Positions 41,701-50,900 of a stretch of DNA of 64,000 nucleotides are shown piece after piece. The notes beneath the pieces are model-generated. The model did not search any database and was not told where the DNA came from. It worked only from the letters and a program-made list of their open reading frames with translations. A program made the translations under genes and the position numbers. Each line of letters starts with the position of its first letter. The first letter of the stretch is position 1. Origin of the DNA: Sclerurus mexicanus (taxonomy: Eukaryota > Chordata > Aves > Passeriformes > Furnariidae); the NCBI GenBank assembly GCA_013396755.1, contig VWZF01006915.1, positions 91,447 to 155,446 of the forward strand, written 5' to 3'.

Positions 41701-44700
41701 TTCCCAGGGCAACAAAGCAGCAGGCAATAAACCTCCCCAGAGGCCCCAGCTCAGTCACAAGGTGCAGAGAAAGCCTGACCTGGAGGAGGTGAGAAGGCAG
41801 CACTGCCCGCAGCTGACTCAGAGCGGGGCTGTGTCTCTGCCCCACTGCAACCACAGGGAGCTGGAAGTCCTGGCTGGCATTGGTACTCTTTCTTCACCTG
41901 TCACTCCCCGTGTCTACACACAGAAGTGCTGGGCTTTCCCACTTACCTTGAAGGATGAAGAGGAGGAAATACTTACCGAGATCTCTATGAGTCTGTGGAA
42001 TAAAACGTCCCTTGGCTCAAGGAATTCAAACAGAAAATACTGAAAGAGAAGGGCAAGACAGCTGAGCCCCAAGCCCCCAGGCAGCCCTTGCAAGGATGGT
42101 CTCAGGCCCTTGGGACATGAGTGGGGCAAGGACAAAACCTCTCTCTGTGTCACATACCTCATTGTAGAAGGGGCAGTTTGTTGACTTCTGCGTCGCCGTG
42201 TGCCTCTTCTCCTCTCCAATCTTGACTACAACAAAGGGGTTAATGTTCACCCCCACCAACTTCTGTGCTTCAATTACATTAATCCCAACCTGAGGAGATG
42301 TAGGAGAAAACCTCTGGATCAGCATTCTCCTTGTTTCCATCTTCATCCTGAGATTTTTTGAACAATACCAGAGCACTCCCGATGCAGAGGTGGATGTCTG
42401 GGGCAGGCAAGAGCATGGCTGCCAAAATTATTACAACCAGAACAGACCAAAATGGTATTTGACATATTTGTTTCTTTCAGGCAAGCAATGAAATAAAGTG
42501 TTACATCCTCACTACCTTTGACAAGAGTGGCCTTCCCAGCATCACTGTACCCTCTGTTCCCAATCCCAAGGGGTTGCCAACTCGCTGCTCCCACATGGTC
42601 GGGTCCACAGAGCATCTTGGAGAAGATGCTCTTCTCTATCTTCTGTCAATGCTTCTCTTTGAATCCTACTGAGATGGACTCCATTGGAAAGACTGTAATG
42701 TGGCCATCTCATCTAATGCACCTGGTTACAAGTCTAAGATATGGGAGAAATGTTCTCACATTTGCTCTCAGTACAACTAGGCCACTGTTCAGGTGCAGAA
42801 TAACAGCTTCAAGAAAAGGAGGGTAGGAAATTTGACACCCACAATGGCTTCCTGCTTGGACCAAATGTGAGCCCATGTTTACTTAGAACCAGGGAAGAAT
42901 TTAAATCCATAGGCAGGCTGGGAGACCTGCCCTGAAACCAAACTAGCTGGATGTCAGATCACGGGCCAGAGCCACAGCTTCATACCAGCATCAGCCTCTC
43001 CAAGCAAGTCCCTCCAACCCCAGCCATGCCCCACAGATGTCCTGAGGGCCCAAGCTACGTCCTGGGGAACCTGGCAGGCAGCAGCCCTGCCTTAGTGCTC
43101 CTTGAGGCTCTGCTCAGGCAGTGGTTTGCAGTGGCCCAGTGGCTGATTCCCTTCTGCATATCCATAGCTAACTACGTGGCCCAAAAAGAAATGTTACTCT
43201 GGGGTGGCTGGCGCTGGGGCCAGCACTCATGGATCCAGTCCATTCAGGGAATCTTACACTTTGCCCAGGGAATTCATACAAAGCATGAACATCTTGTCGG
43301 AGGCCTTGCTGGAGTATGTGGCAATCAGAGAAGCCCAGACCCACAGTGAGGGACCAGCTGTGGGGGCAGAGACAGCTGCAGGGACACACACCAGTGCTGG
43401 AGTACCTGGAAACTCTGTGGGGTTGGGATGGCAAAAAGGTCCCATGCAGGGCAGATTCTGGAGCGGCTGCACAGAAAAAAAACCAGGTAAGCAGGTCTCT
43501 TTTTCTGTAGGGACCTAAGTCCCCATCAAAGGAAGCAATGCAAACCCTGGCAAATAATGGCCCCTTGTCCCAGGAATGAGCAAATCCCCAACAGACCCTG
43601 TCTGGGGCCACTGGAAATGAAAGACTTCTGATGTTTTACCAAAACAGACGCCACAATCTACAGGAATACCCCAGGATGTGGCACCTTCCACCCCAGGACC
43701 CAAGCAGGGGCAAGAGAGAAGAGCATGCCATGGCTACCTCTTCAGAGGGCTGAAGATGATGCCCGAGACTTCAATCTCAGACTCATCATAGAAATTTTCC
43801 TCTTCCTCTTCTTCATCCGTCTCCAGGCCTTTTGCCAGCTTCCTGCCCAGTGCAGCAGCTTTCCTGTCCAGTTCACTCGCTCTTGGCCCCTCGGCAGCTC
43901 TGCAAAGCCCCCATGTTCCACAAGCCACAGTTCAGCCGTGCTGCTCAGGCTATGCACTGCCCAGCACCCAGGAGGGGAGCCAGACAATTGGGTAGGGCTA
44001 CTTACTCCAGCTGCTCAAATCCAGGATTGCGGATGATTAACTCCGAACTGGAAGAACAAGAGAAGCCCTGCTGCAAAGCCCAGTGTGCTGCAGCTCTTCC
44101 TGATGCCCCAGCCACGCTCCTGCTGGTTTCTTGGCAGGGACATCAACATCCTCCTAAGTGATTTTTCTCCTAAGCTTTTCCACTGCCCACCCTGTGTGCC
44201 TTCTGCCTTGCCTCTGGCATTCCAGAAGTGACACTCTGCAGGCCTTCGCCTGTCACCCTGTTTGCCCAGACTCTCTCTCCTCCCCTGGTTTTGGGAACGC
44301 AGGGTGTATGGCATTGCTGCGGTCCAAAACCACGTTGCCTGCAACTTTGCAATTACAAAGGCTTGCTTCCATCAGCCAGGGAGGCTGTAGAAATGCTCTC
44401 AAGTCCAAAAAGACTCCCAGGGAGTCTCAGGACTCCCAACACCGGCAGTGGGTCATTTCAAAGACAAGATATTTCACATCCAAGAGCCCTGCTCCCTTAT
44501 GGCAGCTGTAGAGTGAAAATCAGCCTGGCCAGAGGAGGAAAGCAAATGAGGCTGGATTGGGTCTCAAAGGCTGCCAGCAGCAAAGGCAGCTGTACAAACT
44601 GTCTAGAAACTTGCACTCCCAGGAGCTTCATACCTGTCTTTCATCTGATAGACAAAATCCTCTTCAACCCACGTTCCCGCTGAGCCATTTGGAGGCTGGT

Positions 44701-47700
44701 AGCGCAAATCCAACTCAATGCAGATCTACAAGCAGAAAATGAAATGGCCTGAGAGTTTGGCAGCCACAAAACAACTGCAGAAATGTCATGGAAAAGGGGA
44801 AGCAGGGCATGGAAGAAAAGAAGAAGCGAGGAGCTGGTGAAAAGAAGTGGAAGAAAGGGGCTCACAACACCACAAGAAGTGTATTCATACCAGACTCCTC
44901 TTGTTGGCTGCCATCAGCATGACCAAACTCACTCTTCTACACCTTCCCAAACTCCAGGATTCACTGAATAAAAGCTGGCTCAAGTTTTCAAATCTAAAAT
45001 GTACCCCTGAGAGATGCCTCAAGGCATTTTCAGCAAGGGAAGTGGGGAGAGCCCTGCAGACTGACATGCAGCGTTTGGAGCAGTCTCTCTGTGGGAGGCA
45101 CGAGACAGCTGGCAGACCATCCCTGGGCAGGACAGCCTGGGCTAAAATGCTGCAGAAGCCATCAGCACACCCAGAGTCTACATCACAGGAGACATCGAGT
45201 GCCAGTGATGGAAGAAGAACAGCCAGAGGAGTATGGATCATGCTGGGTATTGGCACTGCCAGCATGGATGTGAACACCCCGGGTCTGTAGGTGGCCAACC
45301 TCATCTCAAACAAACACAGACACTCTAGAGTATCCCAGCAGAGGCCAAAGCCACAAGCATGTAGGAGGTCACTCCTTAGCAGGCTGAAGAGGATGTACAG
45401 ACTGGATTCAAAGCTCAGTCCATGGAAAACACACACTTCTGGGAGCAGCAAAAGGGCCCAAGAAAGCAGTAGTACAGCAGTTGGGAAAGGTGGCAGCAGC
45501 AAACCTGGATGGCGAAGAAGCCTGAGATAAAGCTGGATGAAAAGCTGAGGCTCTGAAAACACCCCTTCAAACCACCAGGAGAAACAAGGGTGCAAATAAC
45601 TCAAGTCTCAGAGAGGAACAGGACTTGGACTAGCAGGAAGGCTGCTGGCTTTATTCTCACTTTGCTGAAGAAGCAGCAATTGAAAGAGCCTCTCCCTTGG
45701 GAACGTGTCTCCTCCTAGCCGAGCTGAGGGAGAGGGTCTCAGGCTGCCCTTGTATGGGTGTCCACTCTTGCCTGCCCTATTTCTGCCTCCTGCAGCTCTT
45801 GTGCTGCCAGTGCTGCACAATCTAAAACTAACAGAACTCGAGTGGGTTTTGGTTGGAGCAGCTCCTCAGCAAGAGGGCAGAGGCAGTCGGGCAAGAGGCT
45901 GGGCCATGGGGCAGATCTGACCTTACAGTGGAGTCTCCTCATCTAGCCCCAAGGGTTGAATCTATTCCCTGTCTCTTTGCTGGCATGAATGTTTATCCAG
46001 TGAGCTGCATGGGCTAAAAATCATCCTGGAAATGCTCAGCTTTCACCTGGACCTGCACCATGATCCTGGCAGCACCGCAACACAAGAAAGTTGTGTCTGT
46101 GCCACTCAAGCTCATGGTCTGGTAGCCACAGAGCTGCATCCCATATGCCACCACGAGGCTGAATCATGTTGCCCATGGGAAGGGCAAACAGGGATGGAAG
46201 ACTGATGCCTCTGCTCTTCCTGCCCTGTCCACCACCCTGGCACACAGCTCTGGCTCTCCAGCACTCACTGAACTGTCCCTGCACACCCAGCTGGCAGGAA
46301 ATAACTCATTACAGGGCAGTGTTCATTTTCTAAAAGCACAAAGGGCCCAGTGAGCCCCAGTGCCAGGGTAGGAGAAGAGTGGGACCTGCAGAGCAGAGGG
46401 GCAGTCAGATACCAGAGCCTCTCACATCGCTCCAGACTCTCACTAAGCCATGCAGTTAGTGGGGGTCCCAAGACATCTGCCACCTTCCATCTCCCCCCGC
46501 CAGCTCCCCCCTGCTCTGCATCCTGCAACCACTGCATGGTGCATGGGGTAGATAAAATGCCACCTCCTACATCCACCACCCAGTCCTGGAAAGTTTTCCC
46601 TAGACATCCCTCTGTTTATTCAGGCCCTCGGCAGATCTCCAGGGCCCCCAGCCCAACCTGTACATTTCTAGGTGCTCCTAGAAACCACGTGGTGAGTGTG
46701 AAGTGGCTGCATCCCTGCGCAGAGGGGGCACAAATGCCACAAAGCTTCCCAGCTCTAACAGCACCTTGGACTGTCCCTCACCCCCAAATTCACCTGGGAG
46801 GCACCACATGAGGTTTCCCACAAAGCCTTACTGATTGCTGACAGCCAGGCTGCCAGTGGAGGGAGGACTTACACCGGTGATTCTGTGGTTCCTATCCATG
46901 AGGGACTCCCGCAGGATTAGCCTCCCAGATGTCATCAGGTGCTGAAGGCTGAGGACAAGGGAACCAAGCAGCCTGGAACACAAACAGAGCCTGCAGCACC
47001 ACTGGACACAGCACCAGTGCCCACATCCTGGGGAGCACTGGAGCCTCTGCTTTCCCACTCACAGCCCCTCCGAGCTGCCCTGAAGTGCTTTCCACAGGGA
47101 GCTTGGCAGGTGAACACCTGAAGTGTCCCAGCAGCATGTCCTGCCTCCACCCCAGTCCTGCCCAGGCAGCTGCTTGCACCCGAGCTGCTATTGATGGTTA
47201 AAGGCTTGTGCAGTTCCAGACTCATGGGGTACTCAAGGGATTTTTCCCCTTCAGCGGAGCTGGGCTTCCCGGGAGCCAGCCTGTGTTTGGGAACCCAGAG
47301 GAGCTGGGATGACTCTTCTCAGACAAAACTTGGAAACAGAGGCTTTACACAAGGAAACACAGAAATGGCACATAAAGCTATGGCCACAAGGATGTCTGCA
47401 GCAAGCTGGTCTAGAATTCGTCTACTCCAAAGGGGCTTCTCCCTGGAGAACAGTCACGTTGCTCCCTGTGAGCAGCAGAGGCAGGATCACGCTTGCACTC
47501 CCAACACCATTTTGCACTGCTGCAGTCTGGGCTTGTGTGTAGGTGGGCCCCCATGTCCCTGTGGCAGCTCTGCTGCCAGCCAAGCTGAGCCTTGGGTGAC
47601 ACAGAGCTCCCCACCGCCTGCTGGGAGCTCCTGTCAGAGCAGTTCACTACCCAGCTGGGACTGAGACACGAGGAATCGCTCCCCAGGCACCTCCATTTCA

Positions 47701-50273
47701 GCTGCGAGCTGTTGATCTCTTGTATTCCCTCTCTCCTCCCTTTTCTCTGAGACATGGAACTTGTCTGGCCTCCTATCCCCAAGGAAGGAGCCACCCTGGT
47801 CATCCCCCTCCTTTCCAGCTTTGCCAGCTTGGTGCTGCTGCCACAGAAAGGATGCACACAGGGAAGTCCAGAGGACACAGATAGAGCAACATAACAGATT
47901 TTTCTCTCTTATCCTTCCATGTTCTCTTTCTATTTATTTTTTACCACCCCACTGTACAAACCAATGGCTTTTGAACTGTACTCTTTGTCACCTGCCATTA
48001 CACCCAGCATTGGAGGTGTGTGTGGACACACTGTCAGTGCCAGTCCACTCATTTCCCAGTGTATTCCTTTGCTCCACGCTGTCACGTCGTACTGTTTTGT
48101 TACCATTTACGTTATCTATTTGTCCTCTAGCTGTTTCTATTGACATTTCAGTTAGAGGCATTTCTTGTGACCCAGCTTCTACAAGGAAAGCACCCAGGAA
48201 ACAGTGACACAATGTTCTGCCATGCTTTCTGCTTTGTCTCGCATGTGCTGTGCTCACCTGTTTCCTTCACACCCTCTCTGGCAGCTTTGAAAAGGTTTGT
48301 ATTATTAACAGCTTCTAGAAAGTTGTTCCTGTGTGTTTCCTTTCAGTTCTTACATTCTCCTTATCAGAGCTTGAACCTTTCCCTACATCCTCATGTTTCA
48401 CACATCCTGAAAGACATGCTTCTGCTGCCTTTCTTGCTCCACCACCACTACTCAATCTCTCACCTCTGTTCTGGTGTTTCCCTGCAGTGTTTTACAACTG
48501 TTGTAACAGTCACAGAGCTCACAGTATTTTATTTGTGCCACCTAGAAACATTTTAAATTCTGGCTATCCTTTAAGTTCAAATTGCTGTCTTTTTTAAGGT
48601 TAAACCATACCATCAAGCGTTCAGGGCTCTTCCCCATGGACAGATATGCTGAATTTGGTTGCAGCGTAGCCACAGCCACCATGTGGATGTTCAGTGTGAG
48701 AGCAGGTCCCCAGTCTGCTGCAAGTCCTGCCCTTGTAGCTCTGCTTTTTAACGCCTTGTTTTACCTTTATCTCAGCTGGGGGTCAGATCTGGATCGTTAG
48801 GCAGTCCCTGTTATTGCTGGCACAACTAAATCATTCCCCTTATTTAACTCAATGTATACAGCACTGCTGTCCCACCAGAATAACCATTTCCCTCCCTCCT
48901 CTATAACCTGCATCCTGCTCATCTTCCTTCCATCAAACTTTCCATAAATATTTTCTATTCCCAGTAGACAATGTAAAGCCTAGTATGTCTCCTTCCCCAC
49001 TTCTACAGGTCACCCCAACAACCGAAGGACCCACCTGTTACTGAAAACCTTGCTGCAGTTGTAAACTTTAATGGACAGCATTTCACCCATGATGAGCTTC
49101 CCGTAGTGAGGCCAGCGAAAGAGCTGCAAACAAATGGAGCAGGAAGGGATTCATTCTCAGCTACACTTTCCCATGTCTGGTGGCTCCCTGGGCCCAGTGC
49201 GAGGTGACCAAGTCCATGGGCATGACAAAAAGCAGCTGTGGTGGGAAGTTACTTTCCTGCTGGCCAGGTAGACCAGAGAGCCCCTCCAGCAGCAGAGTCA
49301 CAAGTTAGCTGCTAAAGAAGCCAGAGCAGTAGCATCCTGGAAAGGGAAGGATGCTCGTGTCTGCTGGGGTGCCTGAGCTGGCAGGCTGTGGAGTGAAAGA
49401 GGATGTGGGAAGGTTTAGAGGCACCTGGGGAGAAGAGACCACCCAGGCAGGGAGTCATCTGGCTCAGAGCAAAGCTGCACCCTAAGGCTTCGACTCACCA
49501 CACACCCAAACCTACCACTGTTCCTCTTGCCCTCCCGACCTTCTCTGCCCTTTCCCAGCAGGCACAGTGGCATTGGGATCAAGCAAGGGACAGGTGGGAA
49601 CCACCCAGTGGCACGGCACAGCTGGGCTGTCACAGGCTTCAGGGAGGTGACGACGGGGATGACACTGGAGAGGTAGACACACGTCCCAGTCCACTCCCAT
49701 CCCTGCACTCCCAGTGTCCCACTCCTGCCCCACGAGGCATCGACTGCAGTGGCAATCCGGTTTCCTGAGGGAAGGGGGGGCTTTGCCTTCAGTGTTGCCG
49801 GCAGGGTCCCCACCCCCGAGGGTCACACAGGTCGCAGCCACTGTGGAAGGGACCCACCTGCCCCCTGAGCAGAGCAGAGGAACGAGGCACTACAGAAATT
49901 CCCGGAAAACAGTCTTGTGGGAGGTGTCCCTGCCCACGGCGCGGGGGTTGGAACTAGATGAGTTTGGAGGTCCCTTCCAGCCCGAACCAACCTGTGATTT
50001 TATGACCGAGACGCTGACCTGTCCCACCTCTGACCCTCGTGCTCTACACGAGCCCCCTTCCCTCACCTCCTCGAAGACACCCTCTGGGCCACAGCGGACC
50101 TTCCTCGTCTTCTGGACGAAGCCTGGAGAAGGAGCGGGGAGGCGTGAGGCGCCGGCAGGGGCACAGCCTTCCCTCCCTGCGGCGCGGAGCCCACCTCGGA
50201 AGCTGAGCTGCACCTGCCGCTCGCCGTGTCCCGGCAGCCGCGACAGCCGCCGCACTCGGGCACTGAGCGCCAT
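13306..50273 (-). CDS. FER1L4: FER1L4, complete type-II ferlin, 45 coding exons, 2011 aa
   Basis: Ferlins are tail-anchored multi-C2 proteins that bind membranes and act in Ca2+-regulated vesicle fusion and trafficking. The conceptual protein follows otoferlin (about 1997 aa) nearly end to end: an N-terminal MALSARVRRLSRLPG resembling the otoferlin start, six C2 domains, a FerA/FerB region, no DysF domains (the mark of type-II ferlins) and a C-terminal membrane anchor. I joined 45 exons by hand. All introns are GT-AG, all phases agree, and there is no internal stop. Exon coordinates are in the block entries below. FER1L4 is preferred over OTOF or FER1L6 because CPNE1 lies immediately upstream on the same strand, as in other vertebrates. 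Human FER1L4 is regarded as a transcribed pseudogene, whereas this copy looks fully coding. Individual exon edges, especially exons 8 and 41, are less certain than the gene as a whole. Confidence 0.93.
16625..19354 (-). CDS. FER1L4: FER1L4 exons 39-42: C2F domain
   Basis: Exons 19176-19354, 18176-18261, 17129-17227 and 16625-16866 encode residues ~1626-1828. Landmarks are YVLQHWEEMPGYGYKLVPEH, LHMWIDMFPNDVPAPPP, YELRVIIWNTDNVILDD, HFNSLTGEGNFNWRFIF and LVLQVWDYDRISANDFLG, all close to otoferlin C2F. Loop 3 keeps WDYDRISANDFLG, so Ca2+ binding is plausible. The donor after exon 41 (AAAAG|GTCTGA) is weak. It is supported by the phase and because the joined reading VKSWIKGLDHDKQETDVHF resembles the otoferlin sequence. 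A CR1 remnant lies in the intron between exons 40 and 41. Confidence 0.91.
17610..18020 (-). mobile_element. CR1 remnant in a FER1L4 intron
   Basis: The stretch TGCACCTCTGAGAAGAATCT and its surroundings match the internal 3' part of CR1 in reverse orientation. The copy is diverged and its ends are approximate. Confidence 0.55.
20632..20712. repeat. A-rich simple repeat (CAAA/CCAAA)n in a FER1L4 intron
   Basis: An irregular run of aaac/ccaaa units lies between exons 38 and 39. It looks like an expanded simple repeat, and no parent element is recognisable next to it. Confidence 0.7.
21090..23330 (-). CDS. FER1L4: FER1L4 exons 35-38: C2E domain with Ca2+-ligand residues
   Basis: Exons 23220-23330, 22635-22762, 21997-22167 and 21090-21244 encode residues 1438-1626. 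The C2 core reads PIKVLVRVYIVKATNLSPAD, NGKADPYVVVTVG and YIPKQLNPVFGE. Loop 1 (PADPNGKADPY) and loop 3 (DHDLVGSDDLIGETKIDLEN) keep the five-Asp pattern expected of a Ca2+-binding C2. This is among the best conserved parts of the protein. Exon 38 continues with GYNTWRDAFKPTQILDSLC, matching the otoferlin segment after C2E. Confidence 0.94.
23492..23690 (-). mobile_element. CR1 retroposon 3' end in a FER1L4 intron
   Basis: It starts TCACAGAATCAGCTAGTTTG, followed by GATCATCGAATCCAACC, the standard reversed CR1 tail. It lies between exons 34 and 35. Confidence 0.8.
24169..27125 (-). CDS. FER1L4: FER1L4 exons 30-34: charged linker before C2E
   Basis: Exons 27022-27125, 26515-26643, 25866-25914, 24625-24731 and 24169-24300 encode residues ~1264-1437. 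The linker is variable except for two ferlin landmarks: EELDWWSKYYASLKEL in exon 31 (otoferlin LDWWSKYFAS) and LENEFANFEDWLCIFPLHRG in exon 34 (otoferlin LESEFDNFEDWL). Between them lie acidic stretches such as TYSDEEDAENDDLNDP. Exon 30 has no clear counterpart in otoferlin but is bounded by good splice sites and keeps the frame. Exon 31 uses an unusual TTTTAAG acceptor. Confidence 0.82.
27580..27766 (+). mobile_element. CR1 retroposon 3' end in a FER1L4 intron
   Basis: Plus-orientation CR1: CCCAGAGAAGCTGTGGCTGC, GAGGCCAGGTTGGACGGGG, then AATTCTATGATCTTGTGA at the 3' end. It lies between exons 29 and 30. Confidence 0.85.
27881..30277 (-). CDS. FER1L4: FER1L4 exons 24-29: C2D and following conserved region
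   Basis: Exons 30153-30277, 29639-29773, 29029-29202, 28699-28815, 28322-28483 and 27881-28040 encode residues ~973-1264. C2D begins FQLRAHLYQARGILPADDNG and keeps loop-1 acids (DDNGLSDPF). Loop 3 is INLFSQNRFGSPEFLG, without the Asp pair of otoferlin (IEIYDQDSM). Exon 27 has GRFIIPEGIRPVLKEFRIE, exon 28 LFWGLRGLKRVNLLEV and ECAGKKVESEVIVTYKENP, and exon 29 AFGRTVLVGSHVVSDV. All match the conserved ferlin stretch between C2D and C2E. The exon 24 donor is read as AGG|GTGAGA. Confidence 0.92.
30864..37487 (-). CDS. FER1L4: FER1L4 exons 16-23: central helical FerA/FerB region
   Basis: Exons 37379-37487, 36442-36640, 35225-35345, 34530-34630, 33878-33965, 32519-32635, 31266-31418 and 30864-31047 encode residues 616-973. 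Exon 16 has EEFLLFAAFFEATMMD, as in otoferlin. Exon 17 is an acidic linker. Exons 18-21 are charged and mostly helical (KPCLYVWSYWEDHAWRLC; EKVKETRRVLAKLRFMAKE). Exon 22 holds the FerB-type signature LVWMLSKNRRVAYARIPAQN followed by EEKGKDCAKIQTVFMK. Exon 23 closes with KLEIYMWLGVTKHAKNCL. No DysF domain follows, which supports type II. A CR1 copy lies in the intron between exons 17 and 18. Confidence 0.9.
35735..36083 (+). mobile_element. CR1 retroposon 3' region in a FER1L4 intron
   Basis: CAGCCTACAACTTCCTAGGG, GGTTCTTCCCCCAGAGGGTG and a diverged TATTCTGGAATTCTGTG tail mark a plus-orientation CR1. It lies between exons 17 and 18. Confidence 0.8.
37829..40382 (-). CDS. FER1L4: FER1L4 exons 13-15: C2C domain and Lys-rich tail
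   Basis: Exons 40199-40382, 38393-38579 and 37829-38193 encode residues ~370-615. Exon 13 carries RPWARVCIKLYRAEGLP and FIDPYVQVSFCGQQ. Exon 14 carries EPEWNEQLSFIEMFPPL and VAIATHYIDLQEISDS. Exon 15 carries FGPAWVNLYGSPQNS and DLNEGRGEGIFYRGRVLM, both otoferlin-like. It then runs into a strongly basic stretch (LKKLKLKKKSKQIKDKAKEL) followed by an acidic tail. A solo LTR and a poly-T stretch sit in the intron between exons 13 and 14. Confidence 0.92.
38829..39651 (+). mobile_element. Solo LTR (ERVL-type), copy 2, in FER1L4 intron 13
   Basis: The element begins TGTTATAGTTTCAATACT and ends CTAAGACA, flanked by perfect 5-bp duplications GCAGG (38824-38828 and 39652-39656). It contains a CpG-rich middle section, a long T tract near 39450-39485 and an AATTAAAG poly(A)-like motif at about 39553. 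It lies antisense to FER1L4 between exons 13 and 14. TG...CA ends with 5-bp duplications are typical of ERVL-class LTRs. Confidence 0.85.
40524..42289 (-). CDS. FER1L4: FER1L4 exons 9-12: C2B domain
   Basis: Exons 42158-42289, 41977-42039, 40954-41038 and 40524-40683 encode residues 224-370. Recognisable strings are VGINVIEAQKLVGVNINPF, KSTNCPFYNEYFLFEF, GTFKMDVETVYSQP and the Trp-containing FFQKWAVISDPTDT, each matching otoferlin C2B closely. Loop 1 reads VGVNINPF where otoferlin has an Asp, and loop 3 has no Asp cluster, so this C2 is probably Ca2+-independent. The exon 12 acceptor is taken at CTCAG|ATCACAGG, because the AG seven bases further in would shift the frame. Confidence 0.9.
43260..44047 (-). 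CDS. FER1L4: FER1L4 exons 6-8: acidic linker between C2A and C2B
   Basis: Exons 44006-44047 (42 bp), 43738-43899 and 43260-43308 (49 bp) encode residues ~139-223. The segment includes SELIIRNPGFEQLE, then a run rich in Glu and Lys (ETDEEEEENFYDESEIEV). It corresponds to the poorly conserved, probably disordered stretch between C2A and C2B in otoferlin. Exon 8 is the least certain exon of the gene. It is short and poorly conserved, and was chosen because its acceptor, donor and length are what the flanking phases require. Confidence 0.7.
44634..50273 (-). CDS. FER1L4: FER1L4 exons 1-5: start codon and C2A domain
   Basis: Exons 50195-50273, 50067-50122, 49035-49123, 46873-46972 and 44634-44725 encode residues 1-139. 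The ATG at 50273-50271 is chosen because MALSARVRRLSRLPGHGER aligns directly with the known otoferlin N terminus. Later landmarks are LFRWPHYGKLIMGEML, the motif KVYNCSKVFSNR shared with otoferlin, and ICIELDLRYQPPNGSAGTW. The C2A segment shows no Asp cluster in its predicted loops, so it probably does not bind Ca2+, as described for otoferlin C2A. The exon 4 donor is placed at GGT|GTAAGT because the alternative two bases earlier breaks the frame. Confidence 0.88.
49890..50006 (+). mobile_element. Short CR1 3' end in FER1L4 intron 2
   Basis: GGTCCCTTCCAGCCCGAACC followed by TGTGATTTTATGA is a CR1 3' terminus. It ends about 60 bp from the exon 2 donor. Confidence 0.7.
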
Positions 50274-50900
50274 GGGGCTGTCCCACTGCTGTCCCCTCAC
50301 TACCCCACTGCTGTCCCCCCGCTGTCCCCACCGCTGTCACACCGCTGTCACCCCACTGTCCCCACCGCTGTCACACCGCTGTCACACCGCTGTCCCCCTG
50401 CTGTCACCTCACTGTCCCACCGCTGTCACCCCANTGTCCCCTGCTGTCCCCCCGCTGTCACACCGTTGTCACCTCGCTGTCCCCACCGCTGTCCCACCAC
50501 TGTCCCCCTACTGTCCTCCACGCTGTCCCCCTGCTGTCCCACCGCTGTCCCCCCGCTGTCACCCCACTGTCCCCTGCTGTCACAGTGCTGTCCCTCTGCT
50601 GTCTCCCCGCTGCCCCACCACCGCCCCGCTCCGCCCGCCGTGACTCACCCCCGCCTCGCCCAGCCGGTTCTCCCGGCCGCCCATGGGCCGGGCAGACGCT
50701 GCCCCGGGGCCGGGAACGGGGTGGGCAGCGGGGGCTGCTCGGCTGGAGGAGCCCTGGGCCGGTGCTGCTCCTCCTTCCCCGCGGGGACGGCAGAGGTGAA
50801 CATCCCATCACACGTTCACGCCGCAGCCCGGCGCTGATGCCGGGGCTGCAGTCGGACTGGGAGACACCGTCCGAGCACCGCAGCGAGGACAGAGCCTGGC
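50030..50900. promoter_or_regulatory. FER1L4: GC-rich CpG-island-like promoter region of FER1L4
   Basis: Base composition rises sharply here, with many CpG dinucleotides around exons 1 and 2 and again at 50620-50900. The surrounding DNA is CpG-poor. It is the only such island near the FER1L4 start codon, so it probably contains the promoter. I see no clear TATA box. An upstream noncoding exon in 50620-50900 is possible but cannot be shown. Confidence 0.5.
50275..50620. repeat. CTGTCCCC-type minisatellite directly upstream of the FER1L4 start codon
   Basis: About 345 bp consist of imperfect repeats of roughly 10-13 bases built on gCTGTCccc(c)ac / CTGTCaCaCCG. The array starts within a few bases of the ATG, so it lies in the 5'UTR or immediate promoter. 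It contains the only ambiguous base in the window (n at 50434), which suggests difficulty in sequencing or assembly. One strand is extremely C-rich and the other G-rich. Confidence 0.85.

Noticed and set aside
42300..42370. Lys/Glu-rich reading upstream of the C2B exon (KKSQDEDGNKENADPE), considered as an extra linker exon
   Set aside because: It would leave an impossibly short intron before the strong acceptor at 42290-42291, and it is out of frame with C2B. The 49-bp exon at 43260-43308 satisfies the phase instead.
49714..50643. 309-codon plus-strand frame
   Set aside because: It is a run of His/Pro/Ser-type codons read through the CTGTCCCC minisatellite and antisense to FER1L4 exons 1 and 2. 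No protein features.
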